Notes: a model not told the origin generated them from the letters alone. Numbered from the stretch's first letter, positions 30,898 through 41,250 are shown. The stretch: DNA of 64,000 bases from Tenebrio molitor (GCF_963966145.1 NC_091048.1:10044001-10108000); one strand, 5' to 3'. Translations and numbers: made by a program.

Positions 30898-31193
30898 AAA
30901 TAATTTAATTAACTTACCATTTCCTTCAGATCAGTACTTCAGAAACCAAAAATATTCACCACAAACAAATTCACTGACATTCAAATGACAATATTTCACA
31001 GCAATATTTATTTTGAAAATATATTTGACAACCAATCATATCGAAGTGTCTTACGTTACTCCACGTTACCGACGCTTATTTTAACTGACACATGAATCAC
31101 TTCGGTGCAAAGTGAAAAAAATTTATGTGCTAGTTAGATTTAAGTGTCAGTTAATTAATCCTAGCTTTTAACTGTGACCGGTGCAAACGGGTA

Positions 31194-31634
31194 TTAGAGA
31201 TGTTTTTTTCCGATATTCCCTCAAGAGGTGGATTTACAAATAACCCTACGGCCATTCAGTTACAATCAGCTTATAAGAAACTTTTGAGACATTCGACAAG
31301 AAAGTGATATTAATTTAATTGACGAGGAAGTCATTGTTAAATTTTTCATTTTCTTCCTACATCACTGATGTTGTAGAATACATTTCAGGATTTGTTGTCA
31401 GAAAAGTGCAAAGATTACTAGATTGTAAAATATATCCATCTGTTTTGACTAACAATGACTCTTCCTCTGCATTAATAAATATAAAAAAAATAAGGACGGC
31501 CTTATTAAACCGTCAGCAGATGTTATAAAAATTTGCAGGGTTGCGAATGGATTTCAGACGTCGAAAATATAACACTTCCGGGAACATTGTTAATATTGTT
31601 GTCATTCAAGCAGTTAGATTTTAAAAAATTATTT
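31194..31634 (+). pseudogene. P2 transposase, segment 4 of 5
   Basis: Begins with the duplicated TTA and reads EMFFSDIPSRGGFTNNPTAI, QLQSAYKKLLRHS, then after stops and a shift ITDVVEYISGFVVRKVQRLL and IKKIRTALLNRQQM, then FSDVENITLPGTLLI-like sequence to about 31634. These match the C-terminal third of P-element transposases (the RGGxxxNPT segment and the YISGFVVRKV segment). It is cut by a MITE and Harbinger 3. Confidence 0.75.
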
Positions 31635-31772
31635 AGGGCCGGTTGCACCAACGCCAGTTAAACTTAACTGTGGGTTAAAATGCTTCGTTACTTTAGTTAC
31701 CTATTGTTATAACAATGTTTTCGTATATTTTAATCTGTAGTTAAATTTAACTCACGCTGGTGCAACCGACCC
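31635..31772. mobile_element. Harbinger-like MITE (family G), copy in P2
   Basis: Starts agggccggttgcaccaacgc then cagttaa and ends ttaactcacgctggtgcaac then cgaccc; 138 bases, non-coding, with a TTA/TAA-type flank. The termini resemble those of the MITE at 51416-51696 (agggccggtttcatcaacg) and more loosely those of Harbinger 2 and 3. Confidence 0.75.
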
Positions 31773-31964
31773 TAATGGCCGTTTGCACCAGTAGCGGTTA
31801 AATTTTAAACGACAGATAACGACTACTTTAAACACCACTGTCATTGCACCACTTACTAACCAGTGGTTAGTGCCCATCCTAACCAGCGAAAATTAACCAG
31901 TGCTCTGAGTAGCGGTTAAAGTGTCGGTTACATGATTGTGTCATCATTGTGTCATCGATTGGAA

Positions 31965-32478
31965 TGATGGATCTCGCAGAAATGATAAATCTTGATATTC
32001 ATGAAGAAGACGATGATCTCGACGTACTAGAGTTTTTAGAAAATTGAATTCCTCGGCAAATTTACGAAAGAAATAATTATTTCGATGCTTAGATGAAGTG
32101 GCGTCCCGACGTCGATTCATGTTATTTCTTTGATGTAATTTGTCTCGTTGTAGGTGCTAGCGGATACGCTAACACTAAGTTTTTATTAACACCACTGCTA
32201 CGCCCAAGAACTCTTGCAGAACAGCTGTATAACGAAAGCCATATTCGAACTCGTAATGTAATAAGGAGCTAATAATTATAGTTGCAACAAGCGTTGTGCA
32301 CAATATTTGTCTAGAAGCAAATGACATCAATGCACCTCCAGCACCTGAAGAAATAAATGACCAAGATCTGGAGGTTCAAATAAACAAAAGACAAATAGCA
32401 GCCGTTGAAGGAGTAGAAGCTCCAGTTCATTATGGAACCAGAGAAATGTTAATAGAACAACATTTTGCAAATTTGTAA
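31965..32478 (+). pseudogene. HARBI1-like nuclease remnant of Harbinger 3
   Basis: MMDLAEMINLDIHEEDDDLD with a stop after FLEN, then PRQIYERNNYFD, matches the N terminus of the Harbinger 2 nuclease. A large deletion follows. GASGYANTKFLLTPLLRPRT (32150) corresponds to GDGGYPNKSYLFTPLL, with Ala at the second catalytic Asp. IRTRNVIRS stops where the Glu block should be. The C terminus IIVATSVVHNICLEANDINA to HFANL (to 32478) is open. Confidence 0.7.
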
Positions 32479-32545
32479 ACAAGATAGTGATTTTTTAATT
32501 TTATACATATTTTGAACTAACGTATATTAAAATTAATGAATGTTT

Positions 32546-32941
32546 TTATTTGTTTTTAGTTTTTTCTAATAATAATTCCAATTGGGCTTCCATTATCGCC
32601 AAATCTAACTCTTGTTTTCTAATTTCAAATTGATGTAGTTCTTCTTCTCTTCTCCATTGAATTGTCAATTTTCGTTCAGTTTCTTCAATCATTTTTATTT
32701 GTAACTGCTCGGATCTTTGTAAAATTACTAATTGAATTGTTCCAATTTCTTTCTTTATAATTTCACCCAATGCCTTACTCTTGTCTTGCCACGTCACCGC
32801 GTCTGTTTTCTTGTTCTCAATAATGTGAGAGTATTTTTTTATTAAGTTCAGCAGTGCGACTTTTTCATCCGGTGAAAAGTTAGGAGCCCGTGCCCTCTTC
32901 TTTTCATCTTTTTGTTGGCTCATTTTGAATCTATTTCGCAC
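32546..32941 (-). pseudogene. Myb-like partner protein of Harbinger 3, shortened
   Basis: Reads KKRARAPNFSPDEKVALLNL, IKKYSHIIENKKTDAVTWQD (Myb/SANT-like start, very close to the Harbinger 2 protein) and then jumps to a coiled coil (IQLVILQRSEQLQIKMIEET, EEELHQFEIRKQELDLAIME). The middle of the protein, about 60 or more residues relative to the Harbinger 2 copy, is missing, though the frame is open for 131 residues. Confidence 0.65.
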
Positions 32942-33166
32942 AATTTATTTGCACAACACAAGCACTATTCATGTGACATAATAAAATGACAAATTCAAAA
33001 ATCATGATTTTGTTTAATTTTGAAACGTTGCCAAACGTATCTCCTGATTACCTAACAGTTTGTTGTAAGTTGAACGGTGCAATGCAAATTCTGGTTAACA
33101 CGATGGTTAAATTTAACGGTAGTTATCTAACCTAGACATTTAACCGAAACTGGTGCAAACGGCTAT

Positions 33167-33360
33167 TAATGATTTAAATAATCATATTTTAGATCAACAC
33201 CCTATCAACAATCATGCGGTACAATTAGTTTATTTAATTCTGCGTTCATTTTTTACAATACGATTGCATCATGAAAATAATAAAAATAATCAAGTTCCGG
33301 ATATAATTAGACATATCTACACGATTCAATTTAAACATCAATAAAATATTTCTTTAAATG
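33167..33360 (+). pseudogene. P2 transposase, segment 5 of 5 (C terminus)
   Basis: After Harbinger 3 the frame reads NDLNNHILDQHPINNHAVQL, VYLILRSFFTIRLHHENNK and ends HIYTIQFKHQ with a stop at 33342-33344. The segment (F)xxIRLHHxNK is characteristic of the end of P-element transposases. This fixes the 3' end of a gene that starts at 19888. About 75 bases of AT-rich sequence follow before unrelated gypsy-like sequence. Confidence 0.65.
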
Positions 33361-33559
33361 CTGTAACACTGTTTATAACGGAATAAAAATTATTTTCACC
33401 CAAAAGTTGAGTTTTCTTTGTCACTTCTACATATTTTCCATGTATTTACGCCTAGCGAGATTGCTTCTTGCCTGTCCGTGCAGGCCGGCCTTGTCTAACA
33501 ACTAAGACTTCGGATAAATCTATCGCGCTCTGTAGTTGGGATCGCTCGTCTGCGCTTAG

Positions 33560-35520
33560 AGCGGTCTCAAGGCTCCATCCATAGACTGCTATATTAATGC
33601 TTATCAACGTGCCAAAGCGTTCGTCTATCTTGATAACACGACCTTGTGCCTTCGACCACCGTTGAAGAAGGATTCCAGAATTTACAGGAAGTCCTGAATG
33701 CCTTAGCTTCTTGTGGATTCTCCCTTAATTATGAGAAGTGGGTGTTCTTTGCACCTGACACAGAGTATTTAGGAATGGTGTTAAGTGCATGTTCAGTACG
33801 CTCCAGTTCCCGCAAAGTACGTGCTTTGACGGCGACTCCATCTCCAACCGACTTGAAAGGCGTCCGTCAGTTTATGAGTTTAGCTGGGTACTTTCGTCGT
33901 TTCCTGGCCGGTTTTTCGGTTCTTACAGCACCCATTACCCAACTACTCCGCAAAAATGAACCATTTCAATCCCGACTTGGAGTGCGAGGTCCATCCAGAC
34001 GCCAGTGCCCTTGGGGTCGGTGCGGTGCTGTTCCAGCGCGAACACAACCTTGTCCGCCCTGTCGCTTACTACAGCCGTCGTACAACTGCTTGTGAAGCAA
34101 AATACCACTCGTATGACCTTGAAACTTTGGCCATAGTTGAAGCGGTAGAACATTTCCGTGTTTATTTGTATGGTCGGCATTTTCTTATCCTCACCGACTG
34201 CAATGCTGTGCGTGCGTCAGCGTTAAAGAAAAATCTTCACCCACGCGTTGCTCGTTGGTGGTTTTAACTCTAGGATTATGATTCTGAAATCCAATACCGC
34301 CCTGGATGCAAAGTGGGTCACGTGGACTACTTAAGTCGCCAACCTGTGGAGTCAATTTACCTTGTAAAGCCTGTTTCTCGGCAGAGTACCCAAAAGGACA
34401 CCCTAGTAGCTTACTGGACTACCAAAAAACCGATGAACAGTGCCAACGTGTGTTTGCTAACCCGGAAGACTACCCCGACTTGGTCATTGTTAAGGGTGTA
34501 ATAACCGCACGTGAGCCAGCCGGCAAATATTACGTCCGCGCGCTTGCAGACAATGCGCCTCTATCATGATGCCGCGTCGAGCATTGGCCTTGACAAGTGT
34601 ATCTGCAAACTGCGTGAGGATTTGTATTGGCCACGCATGGGCCAATGTGTTAAAAAGTACATTCGCAACTGTCGTGCCTGTGTTTTGGGGAAATCTCATA
34701 CTGGGCGCAGAGGAGGTTTGTGGCAACATGGTAGTAAACCCGACGACATCCTCGATACTTGGCATATCGATCACGCCGGACCTCTGGTGAAATCGCATAA
34801 TTGTACCCAAATTCTAGTGATCGTTGATGCGTTCGCGAAATATTGTAGCTTGTGCCCCATACGAAGAAGACTTCTGGAGACTCCATTCGTGCTTTACAGT
34901 GCGTTTTTGATAAATTAGGTGCACCCAAGCGCACTGTTGCAGACCGAGGCGCTGCTTTCACTTCTCGCATGTTCAAAACGTTTTTGGCAGAGCAGAAAGT
35001 TGAACTTAATCACATAGTTACTGGCACGCCACGTGGTAATGGACAAGTCGAGCGTTTGATGCGAACCATCTTTAATCTTCTTCGTGCGACGCTTACTCCT
35101 GACAAAGAGCACACGTGGTTTTCGCTCTTGCCCGGAATAGAAGATGTCATCAACATAACAGTACATGCAACCACCGGATTTGCACCAACCGTGCTTCACC
35201 TCGGCATAAATCCTCGTTTATCAGCCACCATTGACTTTTTAGCCGGAGTTCCACGCACGATTCCGGACATCGATCCTAATGACGCAGTCCCAACGGCTCG
35301 TCTTCGCATCGCACACAATGTTCAATGTCGGTCTTCAACCTTTGATGTCAAACGCTATGCCTCTACTCCGTATGCTATCGGCACAGAAGTTGCTATCGAA
35401 GATTCTCAAGTTGCTGGTGGCGAAAAATTGAAGCCCAAGTTTTCCGGGCCATATACAGTACGATCGCTCTTGCCCAATGAACGCAATCTCCTTTAAGGTC
35501 GTGGCAGACGCACCACCGTA
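33560..35520 (+). pseudogene. Gypsy-type pol relic: reverse transcriptase end, RNase H, integrase
   Basis: Several frames together give the second half of a Ty3/gypsy pol: VYLDN (catalytic YLDD changed to YLDN, about 33630), GFQNLQEVLNALASCGFSLN, FMSLAGYFRRFLAGFS, RNase H with EVHPDASALGVGAVLFQ, HSYDLETLAIVEAVEHFR and FLILTDCNAV, a zinc-binding integrase head (YWPRMGQCVKKYIRNCRACV), and the integrase core with TWHIDHAGPL (Asp), RTVADRGAAFTSRMF (Asp) and GNGQVERLMR (Glu), then FSGPYTVRSLLPNE. Frameshifts lie near 33950, 34270, 34560 and 34850. The 5' half (gag, protease) is not in the window. It is a defective copy. Confidence 0.8.
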
Positions 35521-35651
35521 GCCTCACATTAACAGCTGAGATTCTGGGCTACAGGTTCCGACTAATTGTCATTGGTAGATGAGTTGCGCTCCAACTTGCT
35601 TTTTGTCGCTTTCAACTTTACCGTTGGCATTTCCATCATTCTACTCTTGCT

Positions 35652-35942
35652 GTAGCGATCCTACGATGCCGAATTCATGCTAACGTGGCGTTCCCACTTG
35701 ATGTTTTTCCGTAGCCGCTCATGTGGCGATCCCACATTTAAACGTTAATGTTGAGGTGGCATTCCCACCTGTGTTTATCAACCCATAGTGCATGTGGCGA
35801 TCACACAGCATAACGTTACTGCCGAAATGGCATTCCCACCTGTGCTTTACGACCGTAGAATAGTTAAACGTGGCGATCTCTGAGGGTGGCGTTCCCACCG
35901 TGGTGATCCCACCTGTCCATCGCAATTAAGTGGCGATCCCGC
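35652..35942. repeat. Array of ten near-palindromic gtggcgatcccac motifs, 71-base period
   Basis: A 13-base word of the form gtggc(g/a)(a/t)tcccac, close to a palindrome (GTGG...CCAC), starts at 35652, 35685, 35723, 35756, 35794, 35827, 35870, 35886, 35900 and 35930. The first steps alternate 33 and 38 bases, so the underlying unit is 71 bases with two motifs, then the order decays. Best copies are gtggcgttcccac (35685), gtggcgatcccac (35723) and gtggcattcccac (35756). It follows directly on the gypsy pol relic, in the place of its 3' untranslated region. It may be a protein-binding array; this is inference. Confidence 0.75.
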
Positions 35943-36412
35943 TTTCTCTCGTTTTGCTTACTCGTACATGCATCTACTTTTACAAGTCCTTGTTGCATCA
36001 CTCAAGCAACCTCTACTCTTCATGGCGATGTAGCACGGCTATCAAATAACTGTTTTCGTTCCATGACTGACTAGGATTCCTAAAAAATGCCGATTTTCTG
36101 CCTACGCATGTTACACGCTGGTAAGGTCCGCACACCTGTTTATTTTTCTGCTTTCAGCTCGAATCTGTGATTGGGTCGAGGCCGCCCCTCCCAGGATGGC
36201 CGTGTTAGCATCATCCCTACTCTGACCTCATCTTCTGACGCATCATTCTCATCAGACGACTATGACTCAGTACAACCCGTACGAGTCGGAAGTGCCCGAT
36301 GCTAGTTCGGAGTCCCCGAATCGCCTTTTCGAAGAGGATAGTTTTAGTCCTCGTTTGATCATAAGACCACTCAATTATTGTTTGAATTACCTGTAATAGA
36401 GAGCTCGGTGCG
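35943..36412. other. Gypsy 3' region with possible LTR start
   Basis: No gene seen. A pyrimidine/purine-rich segment (gaggccgcccctcccaggat) at about 36179 is followed by TGTTAGCATCATCCC at about 36204, which could be the start of a 3' LTR. No second copy of it is in the window, so the LTR cannot be confirmed; the end is unknown and LINE sequence starts at about 36413. Confidence 0.35.
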
Positions 36413-36770
36413 GTGGTTGGGCGGTTCGAACTCTACACAAAGGTTTTGTTAAAGCCTTGTTGCTTACATGCTTATATTGTTCCTGTTCATAAAACATGTT
36501 TATTATCTAATATTGAAAACTATCGCCCAATTACAATCTTGTCAACTGCAAGCAAACTTTTTGAATCTATTTTAAGCGAAAGAATTTTCCCAGTCTTCAA
36601 AAATGAATAATCCTGTCATCAGCACGGCTTTTTTCAGAACCGATCCACGGTAACAAAATTATTTTCTTATGTCAATTTCATTCAAAATATCTTAGGTGAC
36701 GGCTTGGAGGTACATTCAGTGTATACAGATTTCTGTAAGACGTTCGATAACACAGACCAATAACGAATTA
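36413..36770 (+). pseudogene. Second LINE relic, reverse transcriptase part 1
   Basis: Reads IVPVHKTCLLSNIENYRPIT, ILSTASKLFESILSERIFPV (fingers/palm of a non-LTR reverse transcriptase), then after a stop HGFFQNRSTVTKLFSYVNF and VYTDFCKTFDNTD (the catalytic DFSKAFD block, here DFCKTFD). Endonuclease sequence is absent. The relic is interrupted after the FD block and continues at about 37823. Confidence 0.65.
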
Positions 36771-37822
36771 AGACTGTTAAAGTCCATATAAAACTTAGGA
36801 GACGTGGACGATGCTAGCGCAACCCTAGCGTAGGGCCGAACTAAATAACCGTATTTAGTCGATGATGAATCGGCTATTTACGTTGACAGTGGGAAATTTG
36901 ATTTATTCAAAAAATCAAATTTGTTCGTTTCAAAAATCTTTATTAATCATTGTCAAAAATTTGCTAATCAATTTCGTTATGATAAAAATTATAAAATAAT
37001 CCAAAACGACTTTCGTACTTGTCCCGAGCCTCTTCTACCTGCGATGTCGAAGCCTGATTAACTTGTTTGAATAGATTTTGACCAAAAAGTTTGTATTCGG
37101 TAAGTAATACTTTCGAAAAAAAAGTTATTACAAAAAATGTTATTTTCAGAATTGAAAAAAGCTGGATAATGGTTTTAGATACTTCTGGAATACTTTCTTC
37201 AAAATTACAAAATTCACTCATTTGGCAAGACCACTTTTGAGAAAATTATTTTACAAGTTCTCAAAAAACTAGATTTTGTAGGTGTGCCGTGCCATTCCCA
37301 TCAGTTTTTCGTTCCAAATTCAAAGTGTCACAAAATAACAGTTTTTTTAGACAATTCGAAGATTTTAATGACTATGTAAATTACAGAAGTTGTGATTCCT
37401 GATCCTGAAGTTATCCCAGAACGTGCACATTCATCAAAATCCTCAGGCAAAGTGTTATAGGTTTTTCAACGTACCAAAATTTGTGAACTCAATCTCAGAG
37501 AAAAGATAATCTATTACATGGATCGTTATAAGCGAAAAACAATTTCAAAATTCAAACCTTTATAAGAAAACTCTAAAAATAATGAAATAAAATGTTTGGG
37601 TAATTGTTTGTCTTTGTTTTTTTTTAATAAATAAAACCATAATATGAAAATAGGTAAATAAAAACAAAAAAATATGTCCGTATGCAACTAATTATACATT
37701 CGATTGCAATAATTGAGGAATATGCAACTTATTATACATCTAGTTCGGCCCTACGTTAGCGCGTCGCTAGTATCGCGCGTCGCTGAAATTTGAATAGATC
37801 TAGACAGTCTTACTATGTTTAA
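36771..37822. mobile_element. Unidentified insertion splitting the second LINE
   Basis: About 1 kb of AT-rich sequence between the two halves of the LINE. Near its ends are imperfect inverted sequences: gctagcgcaaccctagcgta then gggccgaacta (about 36814) and tagttcggccctacgttagc then gcgtcgctagtatcgcgcg (about 37740). The inside holds a minus-strand frame of 85 codons (37221-36964) and a stretch with VIPDPEVIPERAHSSKSSGK on + at about 37390; I recognise neither. Probably a DNA-transposon derivative. Confidence 0.45.
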
Positions 37823-38700
37823 TTGTCTGTGTTCGATAAAGTCAATCATTCAATTTTAATTCAAAAGTTATCACCCAATGGAGTAACTGGCACTATGTTA
37901 TTGTGGTTTACTTCTTATCTCACCGACAGAACACAAGTAAAGATCTTCTATTCGAAGTGTACCATCAGGCGTCCCTCAAGACTCGGTCTTAGCCCCCTCT
38001 TGTTTTCTACCTTTATGAATGACATTGGATTAAATTTTAGAAGCCTTCATTGCTTGTTTGCTGATGACTTAGAACTATACAGAATTATCCGGTATCAAAT
38101 TGACATGGTGGAATTGCAGTTAAATCTTAATGATTGAAATACTTGGTGTGAAAATAATGACATGATTCTAAATGTAGCTAAATGTCAGGCCATAAATTTC
38201 AGTCGCAAAATTTCCCCAACCATTCCCATTTATGTACTAAACAACTGTCCCTTTCGATTGAAATCCGTACTCAGAGATTTGGGTATATTGCTTGACAGTA
38301 AGCTAACATTTACGTTACATTACGAAACTATTATTTGCAAAGCATGTTGACAGACTGGAAAAAGTACAATACAGGTTTAAATTTATAAGATGGTAGCTAC
38401 ATTAGATGTAAGACGGAAATATTTTGCACTGTGTTTTATGTTTAAAATTCTACATAATCTAATTGATGTTTGAGATCTGACTGAATTACTAAAGTTTTAT
38501 GTATTTTTTTTTATACCACAATTCCTTGCTAGAAATGTTCCCACCCTCAAACTTAAATATTACAGAACTAATTATATGTTATATTCTTCCTTAATATTAT
38601 ACGTCTGCAACATGTATAGTGAATCAATTGATTTAAGTATTTATGTTCAACTCTTACTCGATATTTCGGTGACATGCTAAAAATGTTTTACAATGTTAAA
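37823..38700 (+). pseudogene. Second LINE relic, reverse transcriptase part 2 and C terminus
   Basis: Reads VFDKVNHSILIQKLSPNGVT, LLWFTSYLTDRTQVKIF, RRPSRLGLSPLLFSTFMNDI, HCLFADDLELYR (the catalytic FADD block), then NTWCENNDMILNVAKCQAIN and VLRDLGILLDSKLTFTLHYE. After the stop at about 38348 decayed C-terminal sequence (RRKYFALCFMFKILHNLIDV, RTNYMLYSS) can be followed to about 38650. Stops and missing residues make it inactive. Confidence 0.7.
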
Positions 38701-39090
38701 TTTCGGTACCTATGTAATTTTTGTGCTTTGTGTTTTGCTTATTGTTTTGTAAACGTTATTGTAAAAGGTGACAATCGTTAAATATTCAGGTGTCCCAGAA
38801 CTCGCGCCCCAGAGAAAACCGACAAATGCCGACGACAATCTAGATTCTAAAAATGCAAACGAAGAACAATTAATGGCTTGCATAAGAGAGTTGTGAGACA
38901 TCTAAGATCCATCAATTCCAGAAAGGGAACTCTAAGGTGTTAATGTGAACAAAATCGGTTGCTAAGTTTATAAATTGTCTCAATTAAATAATGTCAGAAT
39001 GACATGTCCGCTAAAGTGTCAACATCAACATGTTAGGTTAAGGCAGATGTCATTCAAGATGTCACATTCGCCATCGATCACATGAATATA

Positions 39091-40355
39091 CAGGGTGACT
39101 GACGAAAAACCCTTGACGCTGTATCTTACTTATTCTTTATCCGATTTGAATAAATGACACATCAAATGAAATAGTTCGAAAAATACTTCATTATTATCCT
39201 ATTCGATATTTTTTTCGACATCTATTTTTTGACAGACGATAGCCAACTTTTTTTTTCAAATTACACTCTATATATTTTTTTATTCGTTCTTATAAAGAAT
39301 CTTCTTCTGAATATTCTTACATTAAAAGAAAAAACAAAAAATGTATTTTAAATGAAAAAAATTGAAAATCAAAAATCAAGTAATCCAATTTGTAAACAAT
39401 ACTAAATCTATTCTAGTTGCTCAAAATTTCTTCAATGCTGTTGCAGACACTGTCGATACCTTCTAGAAATGCCCACATTTGCATTCAGTACAAAATTTCG
39501 GGGTTTTTTCTGACATACTGGCACTATCTTTTTTTTTAACTCTTTTTGGGTACCTGGTGGGGTCAAATAAACATTGTCTCGAAAGTTTCGAATGAATACA
39601 AAGAAATCCAATGGATTCAAATCTGAGGATCTAGCGGGCCATCGAATAGCTCCATGAGGACCCATTCGTCGTTCACCCAAATGATTTAAATGATTTAAAA
39701 ATACAAAATTCATGCTTGCATTATGTGGTATGGTGCCGTTCTGATGAAACACGAATCTATTCAACACTGCTAATGATATCTCATCCAGAAAATTGTTTAT
39801 TTCGTTTGATAATAAATAATATGATATTTTGTTTGATTGAGAGTGCTATAAAAAAAAAATGGACCCACTAGTCCATTCTATCTCCAAAAATGCCACACCA
39901 CAGGTTAACACTAAATCGTCTTTGGAAATTTTCTTCCACAGCAACATTATAATATTATTATTATCAAACTGTTTCGACAAATGAATACTCAGAGCTTACT
40001 TAGTCATTTGGAGCATTTAGAACAAACTTCTCTCTTGTTTATTTTGGTCACTTGATTTTTAAATGTTGTACATTTACTCTTTAATTTCTTGACTTTTGTT
40101 TAATGAATGGGTATAGTTCTTTGCATTTTTATATTCAGAAGACAAATCTCTACAATACCGAATAAAAAAAAATGTACAGTGCTATTTGAAAAAAAGAAGC
40201 TGATGTCCATCTGTCAAAAACTGGACGCAATATATTTTTTTTATTTAGTTGGTATTGAAGTGTTTTCAAAATTATTTCATTTGATATGTCATTTATTCAA
40301 ATTGGATAAAAAATAAGCAAGATACAGCATCAAAGGTTTTTCGTCAGTCACCCTG
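39091..40355 (-). mobile_element. Mariner-type element, copy 2, TA target duplication
   Basis: Left end cagggtgactgacgaaaaac, right end gtttttcgtcagtcaccctg, flanked by TA on both sides. Length 1265 bases, one base different from the copy at 6824-8087 and in opposite orientation. The arms are about 75 bases. The relation is clear along the whole length, so both come from one internally deleted parent. Confidence 0.85.
39432..39940 (-). pseudogene. Mariner-family transposase relic in copy 2
   Basis: The minus-strand frame 39767-39432 (111 residues) reads RFVFHQNGTIPHNASMNFVF, HGAIRWPARSSDLNPLDFFV and KNFVLNANVGISRRYRQCLQ-like sequence to its end. In the QDGAxPH block the catalytic Asp is Asn (HQNGTIPH), while copy 1 still has Asp. 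Upstream (39890-39940) the WCGIFG-like segment is visible out of frame. The N-terminal DNA-binding half is missing in both copies. Confidence 0.7.
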
Positions 40356-40359
40356 TATA

Positions 40360-40838
40360 TACTGTGAGTTTTTTTTAAGACTGGCCATAGGGTTTTACAT
40401 GCTAATTTTTCAACCCCCTGTTAACTTTTGTTCCGATGAAAATATTCAAACCATTTTTGGAATAAAGTTGAAAGATTTTTTAAGCTATCGGATAGATTAC
40501 AATTCAATATCCCAAACTGTCGAAAAAGTTGTGAAAAAAATATTTTTAGGGCGCCGAAATAATAGTACGTCGAACGGCCGCCAGAGTAGCGCCATTGTCG
40601 GCTCAACCAGCACCTGACGATCTCCAATTTTGAATGCTTTCGGCGCGCTAAAAAATATTTTTTCCACAACTTTTTCCACAGTTTGGGATATTGAATTGAA
40701 ATCTATCCGATAGTTTGAAAAATCTCCCAACTTTGTTCCAAAAATGGTTTAAATATTTTCATCAGAACAAAAGTTAACAGGGGGTTGAAAAATTAGCATG
40801 TAAAACCCTATGGCCAGTCTTAAAAAAAACTCACTGTA
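40360..40838. mobile_element. MITE family H, 200-base arms
   Basis: actgtgagttttttttaaga, then ctggccatagggttttacat at the left is mirrored by atgtaaaaccctatggccag then tcttaaaaaaaactcactgt at the right. The arms pair for about 200 bases; the centre (gtcgaacggccgccagagta) is GC-rich. Flanked by TA. It sits five bases from the end of the mariner copy 2, sharing its TATA flank. Confidence 0.75.
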
Positions 40839-40994
40839 TATGTATGTATTTTAATTTTTTTAAATAAAACAACAAATGGCGGTTCTGAAAACAACCTTGT
40901 TTATTCTAATGCGCGTGAGCTTATCGTACAAAACAGGAAGAAAAGGTATAACACAAGCCAAAAGGGATTATGAAACTAAAAATAAATCAGAGCA

Positions 40995-41250
40995 AGTGCT
41001 CAACGTGGCCACCATTCATTTGCAAGCATAACCGTGCCAGTCGCAAAAGATTCAGTTTAGAATTTGTAACCGAAGTTTGGTAGTGCGCCGTTGTGTTGAA
41101 GCTAGCCGGTAGCACAAAAAAGAAGTGGAATGCCTTCAAGCAAATTGGGAAGTTCTGCGTTCAAAAATTCTCCATTCAAAATTCTGGATGAATGTCTCGC
41201 GCTTACCGTGCAGGAAATTAAAAAGATCCTACCTAAAGAGGGTTAGTTAG
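40995..41250 (-). pseudogene. Mariner/IS630-type transposase remnant, C-terminal pieces
   Basis: On the minus strand, NAELPNLLEGIPLLFC then QHNGALPNFGYKF (second Asp block, with Asn for Asp and Asn for His) and, in another frame, RLARLCLQMNGGHVEHLL with a stop at about 40998. The NGGHxEHLL ending is common among insect transposases of this group. The segment between, including the third acidic block, is deleted. Confidence 0.5.

Larger units (their letters stand above)
28427..31193. mobile_element. Harbinger element 2, near complete, TTA target duplication
   Basis: Left end atgcccgtttgcaccagtca then tagttaa, right end ttaactgtgaccggtgcaaa then cgggta; TTA occurs on both sides (28424-28426 and 31194-31196). 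Removing the element and one TTA rejoins the P2 frame as SQAH-LEMFFS, which independently confirms the insertion site and the 3-base duplication typical of PIF/Harbinger. It holds two genes, a HARBI1-like nuclease on + and a Myb-like protein on -, tail to tail. Confidence 0.85.
31776..33166. mobile_element. Harbinger element 3, internally deleted
   Basis: Left end tggccgtttgcaccagtagc then ggtta, right end taaccgaaactggtgcaaac then ggct, flanked by taa (31773-31775, 33167-33169). It abuts MITE G directly. It contains remnants of both Harbinger genes but only about half the length of Harbinger 2, to which its ends and proteins are related. Confidence 0.75.

Noticed and set aside
30443..30988. 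181-codon plus-strand frame
   Set aside because: It is the antisense shadow of the Myb-like protein of Harbinger 2, which has clear domain motifs on the minus strand.
35652..35942. CRISPR-like array
   Set aside because: The repeat is 13 bases, near-palindromic and degenerate, and the spacers are themselves repeated in a 71-base unit. The context is a eukaryotic gypsy element, so this is a tandem repeat.
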